Source: a virus
DNA: 30,792 nucleotides
Reading direction: 5' to 3' (one strand)
Virus record (IMG/VR): IMGVR_UViG_3300023110_001728
Span: 1-30,792 of that record
The notes below the pieces were generated by a model. The model saw only the letters and a program-made list of their open reading frames with translations. It ran no database searches and was not told where the DNA came from. Position 1 is the stretch's first letter. Every line of letters begins with the position of its first letter. Shown here one piece after another: positions 7,400 through 14,763 of this stretch. The translations under genes were made by a program, and so were the position numbers.

Positions 7400-7846
7400 A
7401 TGCCATACTCAAAGAAAGTTATAGAAAGATTCGAAGCAGTTACCAATAACCCTGCTGCACATGGTGTCGGAAGGTTTGACCCTAATGACCCAAACGTTGC
7501 AACGGGACTTACGGGTGCACCTGCATGTGGTGATGTTATGAAATTGGATTTAAAATTAAATCCAGAAACTGAGGTCATCGAAGATGTTAAATTTAAAACT
7601 TATGGATGTGGTTCTGCTATCGCTTCAAGCAGTATGTTCGTTGAAATGTTAATTGGTAAAACCATTGAAGAAGCGAAGAATATTAAAGATAAAGAAATTG
7701 CGGATGCTTTAGAATTACCTCCAATCAAAATTCATTGTTCAGTGTTGGCCGAAGATTCAATCAAACGTGCTATCCAAGATTGGGAAGAAAAGAAAGCAGG
7801 TCGCAATGAAACATGGTTAGAAAAGATGACCATAAAGGAAGATTAA
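7400..7846 (+). CDS. iscU: Fe-S cluster assembly scaffold IscU
   Basis: 148 residues, clearly IscU: the scaffold on which IscS-derived sulfur and iron are built into [2Fe-2S] clusters before transfer by HscA/HscB. The three ligand cysteines are present: C43 (GAPACGD), C70 (KTYGCGSAIASSS) and C113 (IHCSVLAEDSIK), together with the assembly aspartate D45 and the HscA-recognition motif LPPIK at 106-110. It differs from bacterial IscU by about 8 extra residues near position 13-22 (AVTNNPAAHG) and a C-terminal extension of about 20. No iscS, iscA or chaperone gene is near, so it must work with the host machinery. No clear ribosome binding site; start chosen by similarity to the IscU N-terminus. 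Confidence 0.92.
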   Translation: MPYSKKVIERFEAVTNNPAAHGVGRFDPNDPNVATGLTGAPACGDVMKLDLKLNPETEVIEDVKFKTYGCGSAIASSSMFVEMLIGKTIEEAKNIKDKEIADALELPPIKIHCSVLAEDSIKRAIQDWEEKKAGRNETWLEKMTIKED

Positions 7847-7848
7847 AG

Positions 7849-8319
7849 ATGTATGAGTATAAAGCAAAATTAATTAAAGTAGTAGACGGAGATACCGTAG
7901 ATGTCGATATTGATTTGGGGTTTGGTATTTGGATGCGTAATGAGCGTGTTCGTATTATGGGAATTGATACACCAGAGTCCAGAACTAGGAATAAGATTGA
8001 AAAATTATTTGGCCTCGCTGCAAAGAAAAGATTAAAAGAATTATTAACAAAGGATATCATTCTAAAAACATTTAAAGGTCGTGGTGGAGAAGATGCTAAA
8101 GGTAAATTTGGTAGAATCCTTGGTGACTTTAATGTCTATTATCCAGAACAAGACCGTTGGTGTTTAGTTACAGAAATTATGTTCCACGAAGGACATGGTG
8201 TACCTTACACTGGTGGAAGTAAAGATGATGTCGAAGAACAACACTTAAAGAATAGAGATAAGTTATTAAAAGAAGGTGTTGTTGATAGAGCAAAATACGA
8301 AAAATTAATTAATAACTAA
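7849..8319 (+). CDS. Staphylococcal nuclease (thermonuclease) homologue
   Basis: 156 residues of the SNase fold. VVDGDTVDVDIDLGF is the calcium-site strand, RVRIMGIDTPE supplies catalytic R35 and E43 and calcium-binding D40 (numbering agrees with the classical enzyme by chance), and KFGRILG supplies the second catalytic arginine, R89. ATG 7849 is chosen: AAGGAAG lies just upstream and the fold begins at once, whereas ATG 7813 would run into iscU. No signal peptide, so it acts in the cytoplasm, plausibly in degrading host DNA or RNA. Homologues are common in marine T4-like phages (recollection). Confidence 0.9.
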   Translation: MYEYKAKLIKVVDGDTVDVDIDLGFGIWMRNERVRIMGIDTPESRTRNKIEKLFGLAAKKRLKELLTKDIILKTFKGRGGEDAKGKFGRILGDFNVYYPEQDRWCLVTEIMFHEGHGVPYTGGSKDDVEEQHLKNRDKLLKEGVVDRAKYEKLINN

Positions 8320-8335
8320 AGGTCCTTTTTATATT

Positions 8336-9142
8336 ATGGAAAATGTTTGTGTCTTAACAAACTTTCGTACCGGAAGTACATCATTCACACTAGAAAAATC
8401 TGAAGAACATCAGTTACCTTATAAAGGTGAATTGTTTTCTCACGAAATACCTTTTGGTTTAGGTGAACTTGAAAGTATTAAGAGAGATGCATTCATTTTT
8501 TCTAATCCTAAAGTAGGGAGACAAGCTTTAAGTCGTTGGAACTTTTTCCAACAATTGCGTAATGGTCACCCTGCTTGTTATAAAATTATGCCGAATCATT
8601 TCGGTGATGATAAAGAACACCTTCAACTTCGTACAGTTATTGGTCAAGCCGATAAAGTCTACTATCTCTATCGAAGAGATTTTATGAAACAAATCGAAAG
8701 TTGGGTTGCAGCACGTCTTACTGGTTCTTGGGCAGAAACTGGGTTTAAAGCATACCCAGAAAATACTGACGGAAAATCTTGGCGCGAGTCTTGGATGCAC
8801 GTTGAAGAAATATACGTCAAGAGAATGCACGGTATTCATAGAGGTGTATTTGGAGATAAAGAAGAACCTTATAAAGCATCCATCAATCCCTCGAAAGGAG
8901 TCAACCACGGTCAAGGTCACGATTTAAATCTTACTCGTATGGTTTGGCAACTCGTCTACAATTATAAAGTAATGGGTAGAATGTGGAAAGAATTTCCTGG
9001 TGAACTCGTTTGCTATGAAGATTATTTTCAAAAAGAAAAATATAAACCATATAATAGAGAGATTACTTGGGAATCTGAACTCGATATGGACGTCATCAAC
9101 GAACAGGTAGACACCTGGGATATCGAAAGTTATTTCAAATAA
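8336..9142 (+). CDS. Sulfotransferase-like protein
   Basis: 268 residues. NFRTGSTSFTLE at 9-20 resembles the 5'-phosphosulfate loop of PAPS-dependent sulfotransferases, and VYYLYRRDFMKQIESW in the middle resembles the 3'-phosphate site (R...D......S). The remainder is Trp- and Tyr-rich, as in these enzymes. If right, it would transfer sulfate to a sugar or other surface acceptor. The motif match is partial, so the reaction is tentative. AAAGGTCC upstream is a weak ribosome binding site and the start context is TATATTATGG. Confidence 0.55.
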   Translation: MENVCVLTNFRTGSTSFTLEKSEEHQLPYKGELFSHEIPFGLGELESIKRDAFIFSNPKVGRQALSRWNFFQQLRNGHPACYKIMPNHFGDDKEHLQLRTVIGQADKVYYLYRRDFMKQIESWVAARLTGSWAETGFKAYPENTDGKSWRESWMHVEEIYVKRMHGIHRGVFGDKEEPYKASINPSKGVNHGQGHDLNLTRMVWQLVYNYKVMGRMWKEFPGELVCYEDYFQKEKYKPYNREITWESELDMDVINEQVDTWDIESYFK

Positions 9143-9145
9143 CAG

Positions 9146-9174
9146 TTGACAAATGCAATAAAACCTGTTATAAT
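9146..9174 (+). promoter_or_regulatory. Strong sigma70-type promoter P1 upstream of bS21
   Basis: TTGACA 9146-9151, 17-base spacer, TATAAT 9169-9174: a full consensus, with AACAG before the -35 box. Predicted transcription start near 9181, only about 4 bases before ATG 9185 of a possible leader peptide. Confidence 0.85.
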
Positions 9175-9184
9175 AGTCAAGTAA

Positions 9185-9271
9185 ATGGAAATATTTGCGA
9201 AAAAAATGAAAAAAACAGTTGACAATTCCGTCAAACTGTGGTATATTATACAGTATGAGAAAAAGATTTGA
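9185..9271 (+). CDS. Possible leader peptide upstream of bS21
   Basis: A 28-codon frame beginning [19 protein letters not shown] and ending 17 bases inside the bS21 gene. It would be translated from an almost leaderless transcript of promoter P1, and its stop past the bS21 start would allow coupled translation. Part of it encodes promoter P2, so codon evidence is worthless. No ribosome binding site. Speculative. Confidence 0.25.
   Translation: MEIFAKKMKKTVDNSVKLWYIIQYEKKI
9219..9247 (+). promoter_or_regulatory. Strong sigma70-type promoter P2 abutting the bS21 start
   Basis: TTGACA 9219-9224, 17-base spacer, TATATT 9242-9247, with AACAG before the -35 box and an A-rich stretch upstream. The predicted transcription start (about 9254-9255) coincides with the first base of the bS21 ATG, so the mRNA would be leaderless. 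Confidence 0.82.
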
Positions 9272-9551
9272 TAATGCGGTAAGTGGTACTACCGTTATTT
9301 TGGCACCACGAAAAAGACATCCTAGAGATAAAAGACCACCTCAAGCTATGCCATTTGATGTAGCGATGAGAAAGTTTAAGAAAGCGGTTGAAAAGGCTGG
9401 GATTCTTAAAGAACTCAAGAAAAGAGAGTTCTATGAAAAACCTTCAATTAAAAGAAATAGAAAAAAAGCTGAAGGTATTAAAAGGCATCAAAAAGCTCGT
9501 GCCAAAGAGATGGCAATGAGTAATTTGCCAAGAGGCTTTAGAAGATATTAA
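9255..9551 (+). CDS. rpsU: Ribosomal protein bS21
   Basis: 98 residues. Residues 33-85 are bS21: [17 protein letters not shown], then [20 protein letters not shown] and [16 protein letters not shown]. bS21 sits near the mRNA exit/anti-Shine-Dalgarno region of the 30S subunit and helps initiation. The wording (EKAG, REFYEKP, KRHQK) resembles gamma/betaproteobacterial S21 more than the short alphaproteobacterial form. The extra N-terminal 31 residues are basic ([14 protein letters not shown]); an internal ATG at 9348 would give a protein of the usual 67 residues, so the start is uncertain. No ribosome binding site precedes either ATG. Phage S21 genes are known from marine phages (recollection). 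Swapping host S21 could bias ribosomes towards phage mRNA. Confidence 0.88.
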   Translation: MRKRFDNAVSGTTVILAPRKRHPRDKRPPQAMPFDVAMRKFKKAVEKAGILKELKKREFYEKPSIKRNRKKAEGIKRHQKARAKEMAMSNLPRGFRRY

Positions 9552-9569
9552 TTAATTGAGATTTATATT

Positions 9570-9989
9570 ATGGGATTAGCTAGAGGATTGTCTACGCTTA
9601 ACACTCGTAAGCGTAAACTAAAAATCACAAAAGCAAAATACGCTGAACTTGAACTTCAGTGGAGACAACATAATCGTGATATGAAACGTAAAGGTATGCA
9701 CGATTTAAGATATGACACACTTCAACAATACATCGATTATTGTTATGGTCGTACAAAAATCCAAACAGAATTCAAACCTTACACACCAACTACAACATGG
9801 CGAGTTGACAATCATCGTGAACTCTATCCATCAGCACCTTTAACTGAGTCTGATGGACGTGGTACTGCTAAAGATTCACCTAAATATACTGGGACTCTTA
9901 TAAAGGGTATTGCAACAATGCATAAATCCAATGCAGTTCCAGTTATTAATCAAAAAGAAGCTGAAGATATCAGCAGGATGGCACGATGA
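9570..9989 (+). CDS. Conserved T4-like phage protein, unknown function
   Basis: 139 residues. Both ends are ones I recall from marine T4-like phages: MGLARGLSTLNTRKRKL at the start and KYTGTLIKGIATMHKSNAVPVI towards the end. Basic N-terminal helix region, proline-rich middle, no membrane segment. The upstream context is TTATATTATGGG without a convincing ribosome binding site. The next gene overlaps its stop (ATGA). Function unknown. Confidence 0.82.
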   Translation: MGLARGLSTLNTRKRKLKITKAKYAELELQWRQHNRDMKRKGMHDLRYDTLQQYIDYCYGRTKIQTEFKPYTPTTTWRVDNHRELYPSAPLTESDGRGTAKDSPKYTGTLIKGIATMHKSNAVPVINQKEAEDISRMAR

Positions 9990-10153
9990 AAATTGACTAT
10001 CCTATTCATAAATTTTCCTGCGACATATGTGGGAAAGCGTTTACAAACCTAGTATATTATAAAGTAGAAAAGAATGGTTATCATTCTCAAGTGTATTGCG
10101 GACCTGAATGTAGTTTGAAAGGTCATGCCGTACACAGAGGACCTGAGAGATGA
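9986..10153 (+). CDS. Small zinc-finger-like protein, 55 residues
   Basis: Contains C12-x2-C15 (SCDICGKAF) and C38-x3-C42 (VYCGPECS), a likely four-cysteine zinc site, with several histidines nearby. ATGA overlaps at both ends place it in a translationally coupled run. The first half looks like a treble-clef or C2H2-type knuckle. Function unknown; nucleic acid or protein binding is possible. Confidence 0.75.
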   Translation: MKIDYPIHKFSCDICGKAFTNLVYYKVEKNGYHSQVYCGPECSLKGHAVHRGPER

Positions 10154-10353
10154 GTGATTTAGAAACACGTATTCAAGAAAGATTGGATAAGCTTGAAAAG
10201 TTAATGAAAGAAAATAAACACATTGGTCATGCGGAAGCAGCAATGGATTTTACAACAGACATTACAAAATTTTGGAGTGTGCTTAGTGAAGAGGATAGAG
10301 ACTTTTTACAAGGTGTACAACATGCAATCGAAGAGCAAATACGCTGGGAGTAA
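10150..10353 (+). CDS. Small helical hypothetical protein
   Basis: 67 residues, almost all helix by composition: a coiled-coil-like N-terminus (LETRIQERLDKLEKLMKE) then FTTDITKFWSVLSEEDRDFL. ATGA start overlap with the zinc-finger gene and a 3-base gap to the next gene. No family recognised. Confidence 0.72.
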   Translation: MSDLETRIQERLDKLEKLMKENKHIGHAEAAMDFTTDITKFWSVLSEEDRDFLQGVQHAIEEQIRWE

Positions 10354-10356
10354 TAT

Positions 10357-10656
10357 ATGACGCAATATAACGATAAAGTCGAAAGACAAAGACTACTCAT
10401 TGCCGCTGAGAAATGGGCAAAAGGAGTAGAAGGTATACACGTACATTCTTTAAATAGTATGTGGTATGATGATAGACCAGAAGATACGGCAGACAATCAG
10501 TATGTAACTGATACTACGTATAATAGTGGTTTAATCGTGAGAGAGAAAAACGGAAAGGTGATTCATACATTTGGTGAGAAGCTTGATGGTGATGCACTTA
10601 TTGACGATTACCAAAGAAAGGTAACGCCTTCTCAAACTCAAGCATTATTAGCATGA
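10357..10656 (+). CDS. Hypothetical protein
   Basis: 99 residues, soluble. N-terminal helix (RQRLLIAAEKWAKGVEGIHV) followed by an acidic loop and GLIVREKNGKVIHTFGEKLD, a likely beta hairpin. GGGAGTAATAT upstream serves as ribosome binding site. Its stop overlaps the start of the lysis gene. No family recognised. Confidence 0.72.
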   Translation: MTQYNDKVERQRLLIAAEKWAKGVEGIHVHSLNSMWYDDRPEDTADNQYVTDTTYNSGLIVREKNGKVIHTFGEKLDGDALIDDYQRKVTPSQTQALLA

Positions 10657-11210
10657 GCAAATTCGATAAAAACTTTCATTTAAATATGAGTCCTCTATAC
10701 GTGACCCTTATATTCATGATTTTTATATTATGGTCAAGTGAAGTGAAAGCTGAGCCTGGTATTGATTACGATTGGGTAGTATCAAAAGAAGAACATTGTC
10801 TAGCATTAAACATTTATCACGAATCACGTTCAGAAAACTTAGCAGGTAAATATGCAGTTGCTGATGTTGTTTTAAATAGAGTAAGAGACGACAGGTACCC
10901 TAATGATATATGTGGTGTAATATACCAAGGGAAGCACAAACCTTCTTGGAAAGACCCAGAGAGGCTCGTACCAATAAGGAATGCATGTCAGTTTAGTTGG
11001 TATTGTGATGGTAAGAGTGATGACCCACTTGATACTGACTCTTGGAATGAATCACTTAACATCGCTTATCATGTTATTAAAAATAATAAGTACCGTGGAT
11101 TAACAGAAGGTGCAACACATTATCACACGACATGGGTAAGTCCTTATTGGGCTCCTACATTACAACAAGTAGGAACGATAGGAACTCATATATTTTACCG
11201 TCAAGAATGA
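10653..11210 (+). CDS. SleB-type cell wall hydrolase with signal peptide (endolysin candidate)
   Basis: 185 residues. Residues 13-33 form a hydrophobic segment ending VKA before EPG, a plausible Sec signal peptide. The rest matches the Hydrolase_2/SleB family: CLALNIYHESRSE with the catalytic-type glutamate E57, AGKYAVADVVLNRVRD, DICGVIYQG, ACQFSWYCDG, ATHYHTTWVSPYW and IGTHIFYR. Members cut peptidoglycan glycan strands. A phage enzyme with its own signal would reach the periplasm through the host Sec system, so it may be a signal-peptide endolysin not needing a classical holin for export. The start overlaps the previous gene (ATGA). Confidence 0.88.
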   Translation: MSKFDKNFHLNMSPLYVTLIFMIFILWSSEVKAEPGIDYDWVVSKEEHCLALNIYHESRSENLAGKYAVADVVLNRVRDDRYPNDICGVIYQGKHKPSWKDPERLVPIRNACQFSWYCDGKSDDPLDTDSWNESLNIAYHVIKNNKYRGLTEGATHYHTTWVSPYWAPTLQQVGTIGTHIFYRQE

Positions 11211-11248
11211 ATAAATATCTCTATGTACAGTGAAACAAGAGATATGTT

Positions 11249-11815
11249 ATGGTTATTGCAGGAATAGATTACAGTTTAAGTAGCCCTGCTATTTGTGTTC
11301 ACGAAGGTAAAGAGTGGGATTATAAGAATTGCACTTTTTACTATTTAGTAAGTAAAGAAAAGTTTTTGAATACAGAGGACTCTCAATACTTACCAACTCT
11401 ATATCCTCAATATAGAGAAGATATGGAGAGATTTGACAGACTTGCAGAATGGTCTATAAGTACTTGTTTAAATCGAGGTGTAGATATAGTTTCACTAGAA
11501 GGTTATGCATTTGGTGCAGTTGGAAGAGTATTTCAAATTGCTGAGAATGCTGGCTTACTAAAATATAAATTATGGGAACAACATATTGGTGTAGATATTT
11601 ATGCACCAACAATGATAAAGAAATTTGCCACTGACAAAGGGAATTGCAATAAAGAAATGATGATAGAAGCTTTTGAATCTGAAACAGGGGTTGACATTCG
11701 CGAGAAATGTGGTATAATAAACAAACAGTGGAATCCTATAAGTGATATAGCCGACTCATACTATATGGCAAAATTTGGATTCCATCAGATTTTTAATTTG
11801 GAAAAAGACGTATGA
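11249..11815 (+). CDS. RuvC-like Holliday junction resolvase
   Basis: 188 residues with the RNase H-like fold of RuvC: D7 in VIAGIDYSLSS, E84 in DIVSLEGYAFG, and the pair D166/D169 in SDIADSYYMAK. These would form the two-metal site that resolves branched DNA during replication and packaging. The middle (RVFQIAENAGLLKYKL) also follows the RuvC pattern. It may replace the T4 gp49 endonuclease VII function, which is not seen here. Start ATG 11249, with AAGAGA upstream. A consensus promoter lies inside its 3' end. Confidence 0.82.
   Translation: MVIAGIDYSLSSPAICVHEGKEWDYKNCTFYYLVSKEKFLNTEDSQYLPTLYPQYREDMERFDRLAEWSISTCLNRGVDIVSLEGYAFGAVGRVFQIAENAGLLKYKLWEQHIGVDIYAPTMIKKFATDKGNCNKEMMIEAFESETGVDIREKCGIINKQWNPISDIADSYYMAKFGFHQIFNLEKDV
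11691..11718 (+). promoter_or_regulatory. Consensus promoter inside the RuvC-like gene
   Basis: TTGACA 11691-11696 and TATAAT 11713-11718 with a 16-base spacer. Unlike the other promoters it lacks the AACAG lead and A-tract. It would drive the kinase gene at 11812. It also encodes part of the protein, so chance is possible. Confidence 0.55.
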
Positions 11816-12465
11816 TAGTAATTTTCAATGGCCCGCCCGGTTCAGGTAAAGACGAAGCTGCTTCTTTATTTAAAGAAGTATTTGGTTTCGGTAACCTGAG
11901 TTTTAAATACCAATTGTTCAAAGAAACAATTAATCACTTCGAAGTCGATAAAGACTGGTTTATGGAAGGTTATGACGATAGAGAAGTAAAAGAAAAGAAA
12001 GAGTTCGCTCTTAAAGAAATGTCTCGTAGAGAAGCAATGATTCATGTATCTGAAGATATAGTCAAACCAAAAAATGGAAAAGATTATTTTGGACGCATGG
12101 TTGCTGAAGAGATTGAAGATGGAAAAAGCTATGCTATTGCAGATGGTGGATTCATCGAAGAGTTAGAACCAATAATCGAAAAATTAGGTGAAGAAAACAT
12201 TGTCCTTGTTCAAATCACAAGAGAGGGACATGATTTCTCAACTGATTCACGTAGATACTTCGACGGAAAACTTTTTAAAGAATATACAATTGGTCATGAA
12301 ACACCGATTGAAAAGTCTTTTGTTTTAGATGAAAAGTTCGATATTAAAACATATCGAATTCATAACAATGGTTCTTTAAGAAATTTCCACAATACATTAA
12401 TGGACATACATAGTGAGTTAAAATTACAATATGACTTATCGACTGAAGAACCTACCGACGCTTAA
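11812..12465 (+). CDS. P-loop kinase, probable deoxynucleoside monophosphate kinase
   Basis: 217 residues. Walker A loop GPPGSGKD at 7-14 after the strand MIVIFN. The aspartate in IADGGFIEELEPI is placed like the LID/Walker B position in T4 gp1-type dNMP kinases, and IVLVQITREGHDF with SRRY supplies arginines for phosphate binding. It would phosphorylate dNMPs to dNDPs, fitting the RNR genes. The start overlaps the preceding stop (ATGA). The P-loop is certain; the substrate is an inference. Confidence 0.78.
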   Translation: MIVIFNGPPGSGKDEAASLFKEVFGFGNLSFKYQLFKETINHFEVDKDWFMEGYDDREVKEKKEFALKEMSRREAMIHVSEDIVKPKNGKDYFGRMVAEEIEDGKSYAIADGGFIEELEPIIEKLGEENIVLVQITREGHDFSTDSRRYFDGKLFKEYTIGHETPIEKSFVLDEKFDIKTYRIHNNGSLRNFHNTLMDIHSELKLQYDLSTEEPTDA

Positions 12466-13207
12466 CGTCATAAACTTAAAAGAGTGTACTGATAGAAAAG
12501 AGTTAACAGAAAGCGAATTCAAACGCTTAGGTGTTGACAACTATAAGATACACGTTTATGATAGATATGAAGAAGGAGTCAGTATTCCTTTTGAAGGTGA
12601 CCCTGATTTAATTAGCAAATGTACCAAAGGTGTTACATCATCTCACCTTTTAACTATTAAGTGGTGGTACGAAAATACTGACGAAGAGTATGGTATTTTC
12701 TTAGAAGATGATGTTGACTTCACACCTTTAGAACATTGGAATTTTACGTTAAGTGAATACATTGAAAGGTGTAATGATTATGATTGGGGTGCTCTACAAC
12801 TAGGATTAGTATTTGAGTATCCTTATGATGTTTGGCATGAATATCCTCCCATGTTCCCGCGTAGGCGTACGGAATGGGACCACGGATTACAAGTTTATGT
12901 ACTGAAAAGAAAGTATGCTGAAGTATTACTCGACTATTATTTTGGTGCCTTCCCAGGCAAACTTCATTTTAGAATGCCACTCGGTTCCGCTAACGCATTT
13001 GAAAATAATGTATTATGCGGATTTGGAGATGTGATTACATTCCCATTGTTTAATCATAACGTCACTGACTTCCGTTCGAAGAATATATATTGTTATAACG
13101 AACAAACGCCGTCAGCGATTTATTCTTATGAATACTTAACAGATTGGTGGGACAAGAAAGGAAGTCAAAAATCATTAGATGACATATTTGGAGATGCAAA
13201 ATTATGA
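12431..13207 (+). CDS. Glycosyltransferase, GT25-like (LPS type)
   Basis: 258 residues. The N-terminus LNVINLKECTDRKELTESEF is typical of the GT25/LPS glycosyltransferase family, followed by GVTSSHLLTIKWWYEN, the DxD-like FLEDDVDF and the family's later segment LQVYVLKRKYAEVLLDYY. It would move a sugar from a nucleotide donor to an acceptor, perhaps a virion or host surface glycan, or modified DNA. Its start lies 35 bases inside the kinase gene; a downstream start cannot be excluded, but the family motif begins by residue 9. Confidence 0.8.
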   Translation: MTYRLKNLPTLNVINLKECTDRKELTESEFKRLGVDNYKIHVYDRYEEGVSIPFEGDPDLISKCTKGVTSSHLLTIKWWYENTDEEYGIFLEDDVDFTPLEHWNFTLSEYIERCNDYDWGALQLGLVFEYPYDVWHEYPPMFPRRRTEWDHGLQVYVLKRKYAEVLLDYYFGAFPGKLHFRMPLGSANAFENNVLCGFGDVITFPLFNHNVTDFRSKNIYCYNEQTPSAIYSYEYLTDWWDKKGSQKSLDDIFGDAKL

Positions 13208-13389
13208 GATTAAGTAAAGTAAATAAACTCAAAGCAATTTGGGAATTAGTAGAAGAATTTAAACGTGAACTAGGTGGTCAAGCAAAAGGTCATTTCTATA
13301 CTACAATTAGTGTATTGGAAAATAGAGCAGAACAACTAGAAAAAGAAATCGATAATGAAACTGTTAATGTTCAGGAGTATGTAAAGTGA
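13204..13389 (+). CDS. Small coiled-coil hypothetical protein
   Basis: 61 residues, helical throughout, with two amphipathic stretches (KVNKLKAIWELVEEFKREL and TISVLENRAEQLEKEI). ATGA start and GTGA stop overlaps link it to the two glycosyltransferase genes on either side, so it may be translated with them. No family recognised. Confidence 0.7.
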   Translation: MRLSKVNKLKAIWELVEEFKRELGGQAKGHFYTTISVLENRAEQLEKEIDNETVNVQEYVK

Positions 13390-14357
13390 GTGTAGTATAT
13401 AAAGGTCAAGTAATCGATTCAGAACTATCCAAAAATTCAAAGGGTGGAACTGAAATGATGCGTCAACGTTTCGTTGATAACGTTGATAAAGGTATTTTAG
13501 AGAAAGTTGCAGTACATTTATCAAGACCAAGAGAGATGTATGAAGATGTACCTAATGTTTTATGGTGCCATGATTTAGCTGAAGACCCAGAGAATAAAAT
13601 CTTATTAGACGATGGTTGGAAAAAATTTGACCATTTCGTTTTTGTATCAGCATGGCAAAGAGACCAATATGTCTTAAGATTTGGTATTCCATATTCTAAG
13701 TGTTCAGTTATTCATAATGCTGTTGAGAAAGAATACTCACCAAAAGAAAAAGATATGGAAACAATCCGTTTCGTTTATCATACAACACCTCATCGTGGAT
13801 TAGAACTTGTCGTTCCAATCTTTGATGCTTTGTGTAATGATTTCGATAATATACATTTGGATGTTTATAGTTCATTCGATATTTACGGTTGGCCACAAAG
13901 AGATGAGCCTTACCAAGGATTGTTTAAAACTATAGAGTCGCATGACAATATGACTTACCATGGAAATGTTTCGAATGAAGAAGTACTAGAAGCATTAGAC
14001 AAATCGCATATTTTCATGTATCCCAACGTGTGGAAAGAAACTTCTTGTATTGCGTTGATTGAAGCAATTAAGAGTCAGATGATTTGTATTCACCCAAATT
14101 ACGGTGCATTACCAGAGACTGCTTCAAACGCTACAATCATGTATGATTTTAATGAAGTGAATCAGGCACATGCAAACTATTGTTATGCAGTGACAAAACA
14201 AGTATTACAGAGTATGAAACAAGACTCTAACTATTTCCACGGTTTCACTTATTCGGACCGTTTCAACTTAGCTCGAAATAATATCGCTTCATTTAAAGTT
14301 ATGTGGGAAACGCTTCTAAGGAATATTATACATGGCAAAGAACAAGAAGCCGGATAA
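13386..14357 (+). CDS. Glycosyltransferase, GT-B fold (GT4-like)
   Basis: 323 residues with GTG start overlapping the previous stop. KFDHFVFVSAWQRDQY, SKCSVIHNAVEKEY, then FVYHTTPHRGLELVVPIFDAL and the donor-site segment KETSCIALIEAIKSQ with its two glutamates, and HPNYGALPETAS, all follow the GT4/GT1-superfamily pattern of nucleotide-sugar transferases. The protein is a little short for the family (N-terminal domain reduced). It probably acts with the GT25-like enzyme two genes upstream on the same glycan. The acceptor is unknown. Confidence 0.83.
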   Translation: MSVVYKGQVIDSELSKNSKGGTEMMRQRFVDNVDKGILEKVAVHLSRPREMYEDVPNVLWCHDLAEDPENKILLDDGWKKFDHFVFVSAWQRDQYVLRFGIPYSKCSVIHNAVEKEYSPKEKDMETIRFVYHTTPHRGLELVVPIFDALCNDFDNIHLDVYSSFDIYGWPQRDEPYQGLFKTIESHDNMTYHGNVSNEEVLEALDKSHIFMYPNVWKETSCIALIEAIKSQMICIHPNYGALPETASNATIMYDFNEVNQAHANYCYAVTKQVLQSMKQDSNYFHGFTYSDRFNLARNNIASFKVMWETLLRNIIHGKEQEAG

Positions 14358-14727
14358 TGTTGTTCAATTTCCAAACATACACATAGACAACCCTCCACTT
14401 AGTGCGAGTGATGTTAGTGACAGATTATTAAGATATAAAGAAAGCTATTCTACAGAATTAGCAGAAATATTATGGGAAAACGTTCTGGGTGAAATGACCA
14501 GAGCAGGGTGTGATTTTGATTCACAGATTGACAAATACTTTCCAAGTATGATTTTAATTTTTGAATCCATCAAATCATTACATTCATTAACTATGGGCTT
14601 AGACCACCCTCTTCAAAGGTTTGCAGAGGAAAATGTAGTTATAATGGAGAGTGGTGAAGCTCAAACTGTAGGCGGTCTGAAAAAAGATTTGCAAAAAACA
14701 GTTGACAATGATGAAGAAATAGATTAA
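14332..14727 (+). CDS. Hypothetical protein
   Basis: 131 residues, soluble, mostly helical after a Pro/Asn-rich start. It begins 26 bases inside the glycosyltransferase gene with AAGGAA upstream. Its last codons (KKTVDNDEEID) coincide with the promoter at 14702-14730, so the C-terminus is partly set by the promoter sequence. No family recognised with confidence. Confidence 0.75.
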   Translation: MAKNKKPDNVVQFPNIHIDNPPLSASDVSDRLLRYKESYSTELAEILWENVLGEMTRAGCDFDSQIDKYFPSMILIFESIKSLHSLTMGLDHPLQRFAEENVVIMESGEAQTVGGLKKDLQKTVDNDEEID

Positions 14728-14730
14728 AAT
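14702..14730 (+). promoter_or_regulatory. Sigma70-type promoter upstream of RNase H
   Basis: TTGACA 14702-14707, 17-base spacer, TAAAAT 14725-14730, with AACAG and an A-tract before the -35 box. It lies in the 3' end of the preceding coding sequence and drives the gene at 14764. Confidence 0.78.
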
Positions 14731-14763
14731 ATACACTGAATTAAATTAAATTGGAATTATATT

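Noticed and set aside
8528-8927. Long open frames on both strands across the sulfotransferase-like gene
   Set aside because: Shadows of the 8336-9142 coding sequence; low-quality composition and no start signals.
12534-12562. TTGACA with TATGAT at 17 bases inside the GT25-like gene
   Set aside because: Lacks the AACAG lead, sits early in a coding sequence, and has no gene start near. Probably chance.
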